Below, piece by piece: positions 1 to 6,072 of a DNA stretch of 7,067 nt. The notes under the pieces were generated by a model that was not told the origin of the DNA, did not search any database, and saw only the letters and a list, made by a program, of their open reading frames with translations. Each line of letters begins with the position of its first letter. Position 1 is the first letter of the stretch. The translations under genes and the position numbers were made by a program. The stretch comes from Campylobacterales bacterium (GTDB lineage: Bacteria; Campylobacterota; Campylobacteria; Campylobacterales; Sulfurovaceae), in NCBI GenBank assembly GCA_014763905.1, contig JACXUN010000080.1:1-7067 (forward strand), in the 5' to 3' direction.

Positions 1-112
1 TTTTGCGGGACTAACGAGTTAATTCAAAAAAATTTGGCGAAGCATACAAAAAACCTCGTAAAGCTGTGACTATGATATCCCGTCGAACTCAGGTTAAAAA
101 TGCCCACCCCAC

Positions 113-805
113 TCACTCCTCATGAATCAATAAAATCTCAAACTCCAGATAGTCTAACGGATAGTGATCCATCAAATATCTCATCTGCTTGTAACTAAGC
201 CGTTCGGTTCCGCCATTGACCCCGCTTCGCTTAATATATCTGAACATATCTCTAACTGAGGAGAAGTGAAGCTGATAGTTTAATTGGGTATAGTTGGCAC
301 TAAAGTAGTTTTGAGCTAATGTTTGTACCTCATCGAGAGAACGCAACGGTGATGAGATTGTAGCCGTTTGATGTAGTGTGCGAAATGTCCTAGAGGTAAA
401 AATAGCTAAAGAGACCGGGGCGTGAAGTCTCTTGATTTTACCCAGCAAATCATCCAAATCATTGGCCCACTGCAGAGCCGAAGCGGAGATAATCCGATCA
501 AACTCTCCACTTTGAAACCTGTCGAAACAATCCGGATCATTAAAATCTTTCAGTAAGAGTATCGTCTTATCATCTTGCGGGTGAATATCCAGCATCGTCT
601 GAGCAAAATCAATGGCGACAAAGTGATCGCATTGCCAATCGATATTTTTGTAAACCGCACCGCTTCCACACCCGATATCCAAAATCGACGCAGGCTGATC
701 GACTATCTGACCGATTAGCTCTTTGACAACCCAGTTTTGTACGATATTGTAATCATCATAGGTTTTGGCATTTTTTGAAAAAGAGACATGAATGTTATTA
801 CTCAT
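113..805 (-). CDS. bioC: BioC-like malonyl-ACP O-methyltransferase
   Basis: A 230-residue class I SAM-dependent methyltransferase. The N-terminus fits BioC: a Phe-x3-Ala-x2-Tyr-Asp-x4-Val-Gln pattern lies at residues 9-23. SAM motif I is ILDIGCGSG (41-49), the acidic residue after strand 2 is Asp66, and SASALQWANDL (107-117) matches the BioC signature around ALQW. The C-terminal stretch with RYIKRSGVNGG (189-199) is also BioC-like. Family knowledge: BioC methylates malonyl-ACP so that fatty acid synthesis can build the pimeloyl precursor of biotin in the cytosol. The start chosen is the ATG at 803-805, just before the conserved N-terminus. A longer frame back to 931 would overlap the CAP gene by more than 110 bases and adds nothing BioC-like. 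The ribosome site is weak (AGAGA). It is the last gene of the minus-strand operon, 13 bases after the CAP gene, and no other biotin gene is in view. Another SAM methyltransferase role remains possible. Confidence 0.82.
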   Translation of the reverse strand: MSNNIHVSFSKNAKTYDDYNIVQNWVVKELIGQIVDQPASILDIGCGSGAVYKNIDWQCDHFVAIDFAQTMLDIHPQDDKTILLLKDFNDPDCFDRFQSGEFDRIISASALQWANDLDDLLGKIKRLHAPVSLAIFTSRTFRTLHQTATISSPLRSLDEVQTLAQNYFSANYTQLNYQLHFSSVRDMFRYIKRSGVNGGTERLSYKQMRYLMDHYPLDYLEFEILLIHEE

Positions 806-818
806 CTGTGTCTCTGTA

Positions 819-1364
819 CTATCGTGATTTCCCAAAGAGTTGTGTCCAGTAATAGATAGATTGGTTATTTTCGACTCTGGCCATGCCAACCTCTGTAAAA
901 TCGGGATCCATAATATTGATACAGTGTACATAACTGGTCATCCATTTGGCAACGATCTGTTTTCCTGTGGTGATACTGGTTCCTGCCCCTATGTTCTCCC
1001 CCACTTTTGACCAGCGGTAATGTTGTCGATTGACCCGGTCGATCATGGTACTCTGTTTGCCTAATTGCTGAGCGGTGATATCTGTCACCCTCCCTGAACC
1101 GAAGTGTTCCAGCATATTACTGGCTGCCATATCTTTACTATGCTCATAGGCTGCTTCATAAAGCTTATCACTCCCTTGCAATGGTGCAGCCGCTGCGAAA
1201 TGCTGCGTACCACACATTTGATCGGAAGTTCTCACCGCATTAATCGCATCCACAAAGTGCTGAATTTTTTTGCCTTGATCACTCAACGGTTCGACTCTTT
1301 GCTCCAGCTCCATTATGCAACCTGTAAAAAAGAGTAATAAGAGTAATCCATACCGCTTTTTCAC
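819..1364 (-). CDS. CAP/SCP-domain lipoprotein
   Basis: A 181-residue exported protein of the CAP superfamily (cysteine-rich secretory proteins, antigen 5, PR-1; SCP domain). The N-terminus is Lys-Lys-Arg, then a Leu/Phe-rich core and a near-consensus lipobox FTGC, so Cys16 is probably lipidated after export. CAP features run in order: HSKDMA (75-80), His87 in MLEHFGSGR, GEN (122-124), TrpMet at 141-142, His147, NIMDPDFTEVGMA (150-162) and YYWTQLFG (171-178). The CAP cavity residues His87, Glu123 and His147 are present. The Arg that usually follows the last His is Cys148, which could pair with Cys51. Bacterial CAP proteins are mostly of unknown function, so no reaction is assigned. The start is GTG (1362-1364), which overlaps the TGA of the M23 gene as GTGA, with AAGGT upstream; this suggests translational coupling. 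The location is inferred to be the periplasmic face of a membrane. Confidence 0.85.
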   Translation of the reverse strand: MKKRYGLLLLLFFTGCIMELEQRVEPLSDQGKKIQHFVDAINAVRTSDQMCGTQHFAAAAPLQGSDKLYEAAYEHSKDMAASNMLEHFGSGRVTDITAQQLGKQSTMIDRVNRQHYRWSKVGENIGAGTSITTGKQIVAKWMTSYVHCINIMDPDFTEVGMARVENNQSIYYWTQLFGKSR

Positions 1365-2074
1365 GGGTTACCTTGTAGCAGCCGTTTATAGGCTTCAACC
1401 AAAGAACTGTAAGGCGGAACAAAAACTTTTTTGGAAACACCGTTCACCTTAATGGTCTGCTGTACATCGAAATGGAGATGAATGGAGGTCTTGGTATTAC
1501 CCATATTATCAGACATCAAACCGATACGATCTCCCCGCTTTACTTTTTGTCCGACTCTAACCTGTAACGATTTGGGATCGAGATGGAGGTATCGATAGGT
1601 GGTTCCGCTCTCTCCTCGCAAAGAAACAGAGTAGCTTCCGATATAAGTAATCGTTCCGTTCTCTACTGCCACCGTATAGTATCGATTCTTCTCACAGGTT
1701 GCTCCACGGATATCTACCCCTTGATGCCCTTTGCCTGCGGGACAGAGCGGCATACCCCATGCACGGCTTTCACAATAGTTATCATGCCATGGATATTGGT
1801 AATTACGATCATCGCAGAGACTTCCAGCAGCTCCGTGCATACCCCCTACCCCATACACTTGTGAGTTGAGATATGCCGGGGCTACTTCAATCGGGAAACG
1901 GATATCTGGCATATAGATATACTCATCCCCTACTCTTCCTTTACCGCTGTTGGAGGGAACCAGTACCCCCGGATCGCTGTAGGTAAATTGAGCCAGTGCC
2001 TCGTTTACCTCTTGCTTTTGAGCACATCCACCCAACAGCAACAGTATCGTCATCGTAGCGATTAGATGCTTCAT
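1361..2074 (-). CDS. M23 (LytM-type) peptidase lipoprotein
   Basis: A 237-residue probable lipoprotein with a C-terminal M23 metallopeptidase domain. The signal peptide ends in the lipobox LGGC, with Cys17 as the lipidation site. Zinc and catalytic residues are intact: His117 and Asp121 (HQGVD), His164 in YRYLHLD, and His199/His201 in IHLHFD. M23 enzymes of this type cut peptidoglycan cross-links or activate other wall enzymes, so this is probably an active periplasmic murein endopeptidase rather than a degenerate EnvC/NlpD-like activator. The region between lipobox and active site (about 20-110) is not recognised. It contains Cys87, Cys101 and Cys111, which with Cys127 could form two disulfides. 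The ATG (2072-2074) overlaps the TGA of the preceding gene as ATGA, and a strong AGGAGGT ribosome site lies just upstream. The CAP gene follows with another 4-base overlap. The exact bond cleaved cannot be read from the sequence. Confidence 0.88.
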   Translation of the reverse strand: MKHLIATMTILLLLGGCAQKQEVNEALAQFTYSDPGVLVPSNSGKGRVGDEYIYMPDIRFPIEVAPAYLNSQVYGVGGMHGAAGSLCDDRNYQYPWHDNYCESRAWGMPLCPAGKGHQGVDIRGATCEKNRYYTVAVENGTITYIGSYSVSLRGESGTTYRYLHLDPKSLQVRVGQKVKRGDRIGLMSDNMGNTKTSIHLHFDVQQTIKVNGVSKKVFVPPYSSLVEAYKRLLQGNP

Positions 2075-2586
2075 CGTTTACCTCCTACCAGTGTTAATTG
2101 GTCATAGATGGTACGACGCAAAAAGCTCTCTTCCTGACACCGTTCATCACTCTCCGGTTCATCACACTCTAACATTAATGTATAGTTTACCCCATGCCGA
2201 TTGAAATCGGTGATCAACATCCCTTCTGCCACTTCAAACGCTATCGTGTCACTTTTCATCATGGTTTTGAAGGCTTGATCTGCTACTTTGACCGATTGTT
2301 GATAGGTTCGATCACCGGTAACCAATAATCGAGCTTTATCCAGATAGATAGTGATCGAGTAGTAGTTTGGTTCAGCAACAATGGTCATCTTTTGATTATA
2401 GATGTAAGTGCTTGGTAGGTAAACCGGTAGCGTTACCTCTTTGATCTTTTCTTTCAAGACCAGTGGATAGGCTTTTTGCATCTTTGCCTGATTTTTATCC
2501 ACGGCCGGCCATTGCACATCCAGCACTCCACCCTCAGCATGAAGCATCATCGCACTCATCGTGCAAAACATAAGTAAACGTTTCAT
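2071..2586 (-). CDS. secreted protein of unknown function, first gene of the envelope operon
   Basis: A 171-residue protein I do not recognise. The N-terminus is a short signal peptide (Lys-Arg, then a Leu/Met-rich core) with a likely cleavage after MLHA at residue 17. No Cys stands at the cleavage site, so it is probably soluble in the periplasm. The mature part is predicted mixed alpha/beta with no membrane segment; KEKIKEVTLPVYLPSTYIY (45-63) and NYYSITIYLDKARLLVTGD (74-92) look like beta strands. Cys141 and Cys150 flank an acidic stretch and could form a disulfide. The start ATG (2584-2586) has a good GGGGAGA ribosome site. It leads the operon and overlaps the M23 gene by four bases, so the two are probably made in a fixed ratio. 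A periplasmic partner of the M23/CAP lipoproteins is a guess from position only. Confidence 0.75.
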   Translation of the reverse strand: MKRLLMFCTMSAMMLHAEGGVLDVQWPAVDKNQAKMQKAYPLVLKEKIKEVTLPVYLPSTYIYNQKMTIVAEPNYYSITIYLDKARLLVTGDRTYQQSVKVADQAFKTMMKSDTIAFEVAEGMLITDFNRHGVNYTLMLECDEPESDERCQEESFLRRTIYDQLTLVGGKR

Positions 2587-2630
2587 TGTCTCCCCTTTGA
2601 TATTGCAATTGGAGTTTAAGGTTGAGTGGC

Positions 2631-2636
2631 TATACT
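2631..2636 (+). promoter_or_regulatory. candidate -10 box for the DUF309 gene
   Basis: TATACT differs from TATAAT at one position. Transcription would start near 2643, giving a leader of about 25 bases to the GTG start. A poor -35 candidate, TTGGAG, lies 16 bases upstream (2609-2614). The start point would fall inside the -10 of the opposite promoter, so the two may compete. Confidence 0.4.
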
Positions 2637-2642
2637 CAGTAT
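2632..2642. promoter_or_regulatory. perfect palindrome between divergent -10 boxes
   Basis: ATACT-C-AGTAT is an 11-bp perfect inverted repeat around a single C. It overlaps the end of the plus-strand -10 candidate and touches the minus-strand -10, so a bound protein could affect both directions. The palindrome is plain in the sequence; operator function is inference. Short AT-rich palindromes also arise by chance. Confidence 0.3.
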
Positions 2643-2649
2643 TATACCA
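2641..2649 (-). promoter_or_regulatory. extended -10 promoter of the minus-strand operon
   Basis: Read on the minus strand this is TGGTATAAT, a perfect TATAAT with the TGn extension one base upstream. Transcription would begin near 2634, leaving a leader of about 48 bases before the ATG at 2586. No convincing -35 box is seen, which is common for extended -10 promoters and for the main sigma factor of Campylobacterota. Confidence 0.6.
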
Positions 2650-2667
2650 TGATATAGAGGTAAACTT

Positions 2668-3015
2668 GTGCCGACGTTACATATTGAATTGGAATACGCA
2701 CTAAAAAACTATATTGCGTTACTTTCTTCCGAAGAGTATTTCAATGCTCATGAGGTACTGGAAGCGGTGTGGCATCCTTTACGATTGCGTGATCACCCGC
2801 TCAAAAATTTGGTCAAAGGACTCATCAATGCCGCTATCGCATTTGAACATCTCAAACGTGATCGCATTGATGCCTCAATCAGAGCGAGGAAGGTGATCAC
2901 CACTTATGAACGTTATCGAGATTTATCTCAACAAGGTATTGTAAATTATGAGCTTTTTGAAGACGCGATTCAAAAAGTCGAGACGATCAAACAAGCGTGT
3001 CGAGTTTTTAAGTAA
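2668..3015 (+). CDS. DUF309 domain protein
   Basis: A 115-residue protein with the DUF309 signature. The first helix pair carries YFNAHEVLEAVW (24-35), with the conserved His28-Glu29, Glu32 and Trp35. The second conserved block is NLVKGLINAAIAFEHLKR (47-64). DUF309 proteins are small, all-helical and cytosolic; their function is not established, although the conserved His/Glu residues suggest a binding site. The length is slightly short but normal for the family. The start is GTG at 2668-2670, with AGAGG seven bases upstream; no ATG in frame precedes the domain. It is transcribed away from the secreted-protein operon and is followed after 43 bases by the small membrane protein, with which it may be co-transcribed. 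Confidence 0.85.
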   Translation: MPTLHIELEYALKNYIALLSSEEYFNAHEVLEAVWHPLRLRDHPLKNLVKGLINAAIAFEHLKRDRIDASIRARKVITTYERYRDLSQQGIVNYELFEDAIQKVETIKQACRVFK

Positions 3016-3018
3016 ACT

Positions 3019-3042
3019 ATGATATAAACTTATAAATATCAT
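3019..3042 (+). promoter_or_regulatory. AT-rich inverted repeat with -10-like boxes before the small membrane protein gene
   Basis: ATGATAT and ATATCAT form a 7-bp inverted repeat with a 10-base spacer. TATAAA lies inside it at 3023-3028 and again at 3031-3036; either could be a -10 box giving a leader of about 15-25 bases. AT richness makes chance matches likely, so both promoter and operator calls are tentative. Confidence 0.3.
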
Positions 3043-3058
3043 TATAAAGGATTACGCA

Positions 3059-3265
3059 ATGCATTTAAAAGGTGAACCATCACTCAATCAAATTGATGAT
3101 TACAACAACAATGAGTCACCGGAAAAGAGACGAACCGTCTGGATGGTCATTATCGGACTCATCGTAGTCGGTATTGTATACTCGGTTATCAAAGCAAATT
3201 TTGCAGTACCGGATGATTACGTCGGTACACCGGAAGCTCCGGGGATCGATACCGCTAAACGATAA
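3059..3265 (+). CDS. small single-pass membrane protein
   Basis: A 68-residue protein I do not recognise. A polar N-terminal segment (1-25, rich in Asn, Asp, Glu) ends in KRR (23-25), followed by one hydrophobic helix (about 27-45, with WMVIIGLIVVGIVYSV). The tail of about 22 residues is rich in Pro and Asp (VPDDYVGTPEAPGIDTAKR). By the positive-inside rule the N-terminus should be cytosolic and the tail periplasmic. There is no signal cleavage site and no Cys. The ATG has AAAGGA seven bases upstream, a clear ribosome site, and the gene ends about 45 bases before an intrinsic terminator, which supports a real gene. A role as a small subunit or assembly factor of a membrane complex is possible but cannot be shown. 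Confidence 0.75.
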   Translation: MHLKGEPSLNQIDDYNNNESPEKRRTVWMVIIGLIVVGIVYSVIKANFAVPDDYVGTPEAPGIDTAKR

Positions 3266-3310
3266 TTTCGTTTGAAATAGACCCTTTTTACCCACTTTTA
3301 AAGAATTTAT

Positions 3311-3340
3311 GGGTAAAACTGGGTGTTTTTTACCCTTTTT
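3311..3340 (+). terminator. intrinsic terminator after the small membrane protein gene
   Basis: GGGTAAAA (3311-3318) pairs with TTTTACCC (3328-3335) around a nine-base loop, or with a two-base bulge around TGGGT, and TTTTT follows directly (3336-3340). This ends the DUF309/small membrane protein transcript before the icd promoter. The left arm could instead pair with TTTTACCCA at 3286-3294. Confidence 0.8.
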
Positions 3341-3418
3341 CAAAGCCAATTTTTTCTACTGTTAAATTAAATTCTGCTCAAGGATTTTTTTGTGTGTATT
3401 TAAGAAACAAAATATCAA

Positions 3419-3463
3419 TATAATTTCATCTATTTTCCACTTTAATTTCGCTGCTATTAAAAT
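3419..3463 (+). promoter_or_regulatory. icd promoter region with two -10 candidates
   Basis: The 3341-3507 stretch is AT-rich and non-coding. A perfect TATAAT lies at 3419-3424, behind a T-rich upstream tract as seen in Campylobacterota promoters; its leader would be about 75 bases. A second candidate, TAAAAT (3458-3463), sits inside the palindrome CTATT-AA-AATAG (3454-3465) and would give a leader of about 38 bases. Neither has a good -35 box, so which one is used cannot be decided here. Confidence 0.45.
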
Positions 3464-3507
3464 AGTGATAAACTCTTCCTATCAAAATTACATCTCAAGG
3501 AATACAA

Positions 3508-5688
3508 ATGTCATTACCTAAAATTATTTGGTCAAAAACTGATGAGGCTCCAGCATTAGCTACCTACTCATTGTTACCAATCGTAAATGCTTTTACACAA
3601 GCTGCCGGTGTAGAAGTTGTCACTTCTGATATCTCTCTTGCAGGACGTGTTCTTGCCGCTATGGGAAAAGCTGAAGATGAACTTTCTAAACTCGGTGAAG
3701 TAGTTTTACAACCAGATGGAAACATTATTAAGCTTCCAAACATCTCTGCTTCTATCGGTCAGCTCAAAGATTGTATCGCTGAACTTCAAGGGCAAGGGTA
3801 TGATATTCCTAATTTCCCTGAGAATCCATCTACAGATGAAGAGAAAGAGATCAGAGCCAAATACAATGGTTGTCTCGGTTCAGCGGTTAACCCGGTACTA
3901 AGAGAGGGTAACTCTGATAGACGTGCGGCTAAAGCGGTAAAAAACTTTGCTAAGAAAAACCCACATAAACTCAGAGCCTACTCTGAAAACTCAAAAGCTC
4001 ACGTTATCCATATGGGCGGAAAAGGTGATTTCTACGGAAATGAGCAATCAGTTACTATGGATAAAGCTCAAAAAGTAACCATCGCTCTTAACGGTAACGT
4101 ATTAACAACCATCAGTGCATTAGAAGGTGAAGTACTTGATGGTACCTTTATGTCAGTCAAAGCATTACGAGCGTTCTACAAAGAGAGTATCGAAGATGCA
4201 AAAGCAAACGATATCATCTGGTCTCTCCACCTCAAAGCAACCATGATGAAAATCTCTGACCCAATTATGTTCGGTCACGCATTTGAAGTCTTCTTCGAAG
4301 GTGTATTCGCTAAATACGCTGATACCTTCAAAGAGCTTGGTGTCAACCCGAACCTTGGTATGTCCGATCTTGAAAAGAAAATCAAAGGTCATGCACTAGA
4401 GGCAGAGATCAAAGCAGCCTTCCAAGCGGTAGTTGAGTCTGACGCTCCAAAAATTGCCATGGTTGACTCTGACAAAGGTCAAACAAACTTCAACGCATCA
4501 AACGACGTTATTATCGATGCTTCTATGCCGGTAGTCGTACGTGAAGGTGGTAAGCAGTGGGACAGAACCGGTGCGGCTCTTGAGACAGTAGCGGTTATTC
4601 CAGACTCTACTTACGCCATGTTCCACCAAGAGATGGTAGCAGACTGTGTTAAAAACGGTCAGTACGATGTAACCACAATGGGAAGTATGCAAAACGTTGG
4701 TCTTATGGCTCAAAAAGCAGAAGAGTACGGTTCACACCCAACGACTTTTGAATTGGCAGAAGCAGGAACGGTAACTGTAACCGCTGAAGACGGTACAGAG
4801 CTTATGAGTTTCGAGTGTGAAGCGGGTGATATCTGGAGAATGAGTAGAGCCAAAGATATCCCAATCAAAGACTGGATCCGATTAGCATTCGAGCGTGGTC
4901 AAATTGAGCAAATCCCAGTAGTATTCTGGTTAGATAAAAACAGAGCACACGATGCACAGATGATCGCAAAAATTGAAAAATATATGCCAGAGTTCAACAC
5001 AGAAGGTTTAGAGATTCATATCCTAGACATCGCTGCAGCAACACGATTCACTAACGAAAGAATCCGAGCAGGCAAAGATACTATCGCAGTAACCGGAAAC
5101 GTTCTAAGAGACCACTTAACCGATATGTATCCAATTCTTGAGCTTGGAACATCTGCTAAGATGCTTTCTATCGTGCCATTATTAGCCGGTGGTGGATTGT
5201 ATGAGACCGGTGCGGGTGGTTCAGCACCTAAGCACGTAGATCAATTCTTGGCAGAAGGTCACCTCCGATGGGATTCACTTGGTGAATTCTTAGCATTGGC
5301 GGAGTCACTCCGATTTATCGGTCAAAAACACAATGATGAAAAACTAGCGGCTCTTACAGCAGCTCTTGATGAAGCCAACAACGGATACCTTGATAACAAC
5401 AAAGCTCCGGGAAGAAAAGCCGGTGAGCCAGATAACAAAGCGTCTCACTTCTATCTAGCTCAATACTGGGCAGAAGCATTGGCAAACGGAAGCAACGCGG
5501 AATTAGCAGCCAAATTCGCTCCGGTAGCTAAAGCGCTTAAAGACAACGAAGCAAAAATCATGGAAGAGTTACTTGCTGTAGCCGGTAAAGCACAAGATAT
5601 CGGTGGATACTTCCATCCGGATGATGCGAAAGCCGCCGCAGCCATGAGACCGTCTGCTACGCTTAACAGCATTATTGATGCTATCTAA
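3508..5688 (+). CDS. icd: monomeric NADP-dependent isocitrate dehydrogenase
   Basis: A 726-residue cytosolic enzyme of the monomeric IDH family (usual length about 740). It interconverts isocitrate and 2-oxoglutarate plus CO2 with NADP(H), in the TCA cycle or its reductive form. Key residues recalled from the Azotobacter vinelandii enzyme have counterparts at consistent offsets. The substrate site has Ser125, Asn128, Arg132 and Arg138 in GSAVNPVLREGNSDRR (124-139), a Lys in LKATMMKISDP (242-252), Asp337, Tyr407, and Arg534/Asp535/Asp539 in RDHLTDM. The NADP 2'-phosphate site has His576 in GSAPKHV, Arg587 in HLRWDS and Arg636 in GRKAGE. The enzyme therefore looks complete and NADP-specific. 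The ATG has AAGGA six bases upstream. It is a single-gene unit between the terminator at 3340 and the palindromes after 5688. The even codon choice (GGT, AAC, GTA) suggests high expression. Confidence 0.96.
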   Translation: MSLPKIIWSKTDEAPALATYSLLPIVNAFTQAAGVEVVTSDISLAGRVLAAMGKAEDELSKLGEVVLQPDGNIIKLPNISASIGQLKDCIAELQGQGYDIPNFPENPSTDEEKEIRAKYNGCLGSAVNPVLREGNSDRRAAKAVKNFAKKNPHKLRAYSENSKAHVIHMGGKGDFYGNEQSVTMDKAQKVTIALNGNVLTTISALEGEVLDGTFMSVKALRAFYKESIEDAKANDIIWSLHLKATMMKISDPIMFGHAFEVFFEGVFAKYADTFKELGVNPNLGMSDLEKKIKGHALEAEIKAAFQAVVESDAPKIAMVDSDKGQTNFNASNDVIIDASMPVVVREGGKQWDRTGAALETVAVIPDSTYAMFHQEMVADCVKNGQYDVTTMGSMQNVGLMAQKAEEYGSHPTTFELAEAGTVTVTAEDGTELMSFECEAGDIWRMSRAKDIPIKDWIRLAFERGQIEQIPVVFWLDKNRAHDAQMIAKIEKYMPEFNTEGLEIHILDIAAATRFTNERIRAGKDTIAVTGNVLRDHLTDMYPILELGTSAKMLSIVPLLAGGGLYETGAGGSAPKHVDQFLAEGHLRWDSLGEFLALAESLRFIGQKHNDEKLAALTAALDEANNGYLDNNKAPGRKAGEPDNKASHFYLAQYWAEALANGSNAELAAKFAPVAKALKDNEAKIMEELLAVAGKAQDIGGYFHPDDAKAAAAMRPSATLNSIIDAI

Positions 5689-5695
5689 TTTGTAG

Positions 5696-5744
5696 GTTGA
5701 ACATCGCGTCCAACTTCTTCGTTCCCTCTCTTCTGAGTGGGAAC
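5696..5744. repeat. paired palindromes downstream of icd
   Basis: Two adjacent small hairpins lie just after the icd stop. The first is GTTGAAC (5696-5702) with GTCCAAC (5708-5714), one mismatch, loop ATCGC. The second is GTTCCC-T-CTC (5721-5730) with GAG-T-GGGAAC (5735-5744), loop TTCT. No T run follows, so this is not a classic intrinsic terminator. It resembles dispersed intergenic palindromic elements that can protect mRNA 3' ends. Repeat status needs the rest of the genome. Confidence 0.45.
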
Positions 5745-5904
5745 AGATACTTTCCGAAACATTAAACAACAGTATTAATAATATTTGATTCGATCTTCCT
5801 ATAAATTTATTTTAAAAAATCTAAAGAGTGTTTCTTACTTCCACACCCCCCTTCTAAAATGTAACACCTAAAAAGCCCTCTGTTCCCATTTTGTAATTAT
5901 CTAC

Positions 5905-5913
5905 TGCTATAAT
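5905..5913 (+). promoter_or_regulatory. extended -10 promoter of mdh
   Basis: TGCTATAAT is a perfect TATAAT with the TGn extension. Transcription would begin near 5920, leaving a leader of about 150 bases that contains the large hairpin at 5945-6022. TTGTAA at 5891 looks like a -35 box but is only 11 bases away, too close. A weaker TATAAG at 6040-6045 could give a much shorter leader. Confidence 0.6.
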
Positions 5914-5944
5914 GGTTGTGCTTGTATCGAAACATTACGCGTAT

Positions 5945-6022
5945 TTTCCATGATTTTAAATTTACTTTTTGTCTTTTTCATCAAAAGTACAAAAGCTGAA
6001 AATTAAGTTTAAAATATGGAAA
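5945..6022 (+). repeat. 78-base imperfect inverted repeat (hairpin) in the mdh leader
   Basis: The outer stem pairs 5945-5964 with 6004-6022: TTTCCAT with ATGGAAA, a bulged G at 5952, then ATTTTAAA with TTTAAAAT, one T-G wobble and three A-T pairs, 19 pairs in all. After an asymmetric internal loop, 5966-5972 pairs with 5989-5995, and CTTTT (5973-5977) pairs with AAAAG (5983-5987) around TCATC, with T5988 bulged. The arms are AT-rich and no T run follows. It could be a leader RNA structure, a remnant of a small inverted-repeat element, or chance pairing helped by base composition. Confidence 0.45.
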
Positions 6023-6072
6023 CAGATAGTAGAAATTGATATAAGCTCAACTATTCAATTAAAAGGATTGCC

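Larger units (their letters stand above)
5745..6072. other. non-coding interval before mdh
   Basis: This is AT-rich DNA without a supported gene. Besides the promoter at 5905-5913 and the hairpin at 5945-6022 it holds TCTGTTCCCA (5879-5888), an exact reverse complement of TGGGAACAGA at 5738-5747 in the palindromes behind icd. The mdh ribosome site AAAGGA is at 6062-6067. Nothing else stands out. Confidence 0.6.

Noticed and set aside
55..112. Intrinsic terminator for the minus-strand operon
   Set aside because: Minus-strand AACCT and AGGTT, followed by T residues, could pair, but the stem is only five pairs around a loop of nearly 40 bases; too weak to call.
806..931. N-terminal extension of the BioC-like protein by 42 residues
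   Set aside because: It would overlap the CAP gene by 113 bases, the added residues do not resemble BioC, and the internal ATG at 803-805 lies exactly before the conserved BioC N-terminus.
1104..1864. Plus-strand open frames opposite the CAP and M23 genes
   Set aside because: The minus-strand genes have domains, export signals and coupled starts; the plus frames have none of these.
4165..4713. Minus-strand open frames inside icd (4165-4392 and 4498-4713)
   Set aside because: They are shadows of a highly conserved coding region, with no ribosome sites or recognisable motifs.
5460..5769. Minus-strand open frames across the end of icd
   Set aside because: They are Ala/Ser-rich reverse readings of the icd 3' end and the palindromes, without plausible starts.
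5891..5896. TTGTAA as -35 box of the mdh promoter
   Set aside because: It is only 11 bases from TATAAT, too close for sigma-70 contact; the TGn extension is the better explanation.
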